Below, one piece after another: positions 63,357 through 64,000 of a stretch of 64,000 nt of DNA. The stretch comes from Notospermus geniculatus (taxonomy: Eukaryota > Nemertea > Pilidiophora > Heteronemertea > Lineidae). A program made the position numbers and the translations under genes. The stretch covers positions 98,671-162,670 of the forward strand of contig NMRB01000796.1 in the NCBI GenBank assembly GCA_002633025.1, given 5' to 3'. The notes under the pieces were generated by a model. The model was not told the origin of the DNA. It was given only the letters and a program-made list of their open reading frames with translations, and did not search any database. Numbering within the stretch: the stretch's first letter is position 1; each line of letters opens with the position of its first letter.

Positions 63357-64000
63357 CTGAGGACAGAAGAAACCCTAACGTGCCTGACAGCAATTAAGAA
63401 CAGCTCTGTTTGAGTTTGAGAACACCGTTGGTTCCCCGCGCTTACCAAACGAATATAATAAGCATGCCCTGAAGAAATGAAATTTGTCCTTACTTCAATG
63501 GTATTGTTTGAATAATAATTGCATTATGTTCTAGCCGTTATTTTCAGAAATAGAACAAAATTCACTTTGAATGTAGAATCAAGGTATTTCCCATCAGAGT
63601 CTGAGTTGTGATACCAGCAAAGATTATTCATCCCAGCTTTTCTATTTTCTTTTCGATTAACGCGCTGTTGAAGGCATGCGACGCCGTGTCGCAGCAAATA
63701 TCGTCAGTCCGAAAGATAAATGCCGCCTAAGTTCTCGATTCCATGGAAGAGTGTACCAGCTAAAGTACTGAACAAATGGGACAGAAATGGGAAAGACTGC
63801 CTCTTGCTCAGAGAGGCGGCACTTGACATGCTTGATTCATTGTGTGTGTGACCAAATAGTGCTGTTGCACAAAAAGCCACCTTTCCTAAGATGTAATGTT
63901 GGGAAAGTACATGAAGCTGCCAAAATCGCCCGACGGTACCCTGCAAAAGCATTTCGAGACATGATTGATGACTGAGAAGTAATTGGCACTGACTATTAGG
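63357..64000. other. No gene seen
   Basis: A short frame near 63770-63850 (DCLLLREAALDMLDSLCV) is coding-like but isolated and closes at once. Confidence 0.3.

Noticed and set aside
63197-63448. Leu-rich minus-strand frame
   Set aside because: Antisense of the 33-bp minisatellite; no supporting context.

Overview
This window looks like a draft-assembled nuclear region of a marine invertebrate. The support is intron-bearing genes with GT..AG sites, BEL/Pao, Ty3/Gypsy, DIRS, Helitron, PIF/Harbinger and mariner remnants, a tRNA-derived SINE with an (ATT)n tail, EGF-type exons and an Ig-plus-kinase gene. The frequent AGGCCTA and ACATGTA words and the element mix suggest a deuterostome such as an echinoderm or hemichordate. 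That is an inference and a mollusc cannot be excluded. There is no bacterial gene organisation, so most long open frames are shadows or transposon debris.

Layout. 1-6200: a 331-bp satellite, a Harbinger exon, a 715-bp tandem pair carrying strong hairpins, and a DIRS reverse-transcriptase remnant. 6222-10888: the one large intact gene (two exons, about 1349 residues), which looks like an RNase H-fold transposase-like protein, followed by a 159-bp satellite. 12.5-18.1 kb: a Gypsy pol remnant broken by MITEs and joined to a Helitron Rep remnant, with the join duplicated in tandem. 18-20.2 kb: repeats and MITEs. 20.2-24.7 kb (minus strand): BEL/Pao gag, LTR and integrase. 25.3-26.6 kb: orphan host-like exons. 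26.8-29.1 kb (minus strand): a decayed PIF1-helicase gene ending in a PHD finger.

29.6-31.2 kb: a 79-bp palindrome and a Harbinger transposase pseudogene. 33.5-34.2 kb: an RNase H remnant and an OB-fold-like segment. 34.4-38.7 kb: a 4.3-kb element with about 340-bp inverted ends, into one of which a foldback element has inserted. 38.7-41.1 kb: a BEL gag/protease scrap and a HECT-like pseudogene whose exons can be traced across a TTAA-flanked MITE. 41.2-45.4 kb: three DDE transposase remnants, a C2H2 finger and an orphan coding stretch. 46.2-50.6 kb: BEL pol C-terminus split by a hAT-like element that holds a mariner, all tandemly duplicated. 50.8-53 kb: a SINE, an acidic-repeat exon and three tandem calcium-binding EGF exons. 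53-55.6 kb: palindromic elements and another DDE remnant. 55.9-57.6 kb: a coiled-coil exon and an Ig/kinase gene lacking its catalytic core. 58-64 kb: satellites, orphan coding pieces, Gypsy gag and a THAP-type DDE fragment.

The window is mainly a nest of mobile elements. Two loci stand out as poorly described: the large protein at 6222-10888 and the PIF1-PHD gene. Single N bases at 18120 and 29417 lie exactly at repeat breakpoints, so some duplications could be assembly joins. No database search was possible; family names come from motif recognition.
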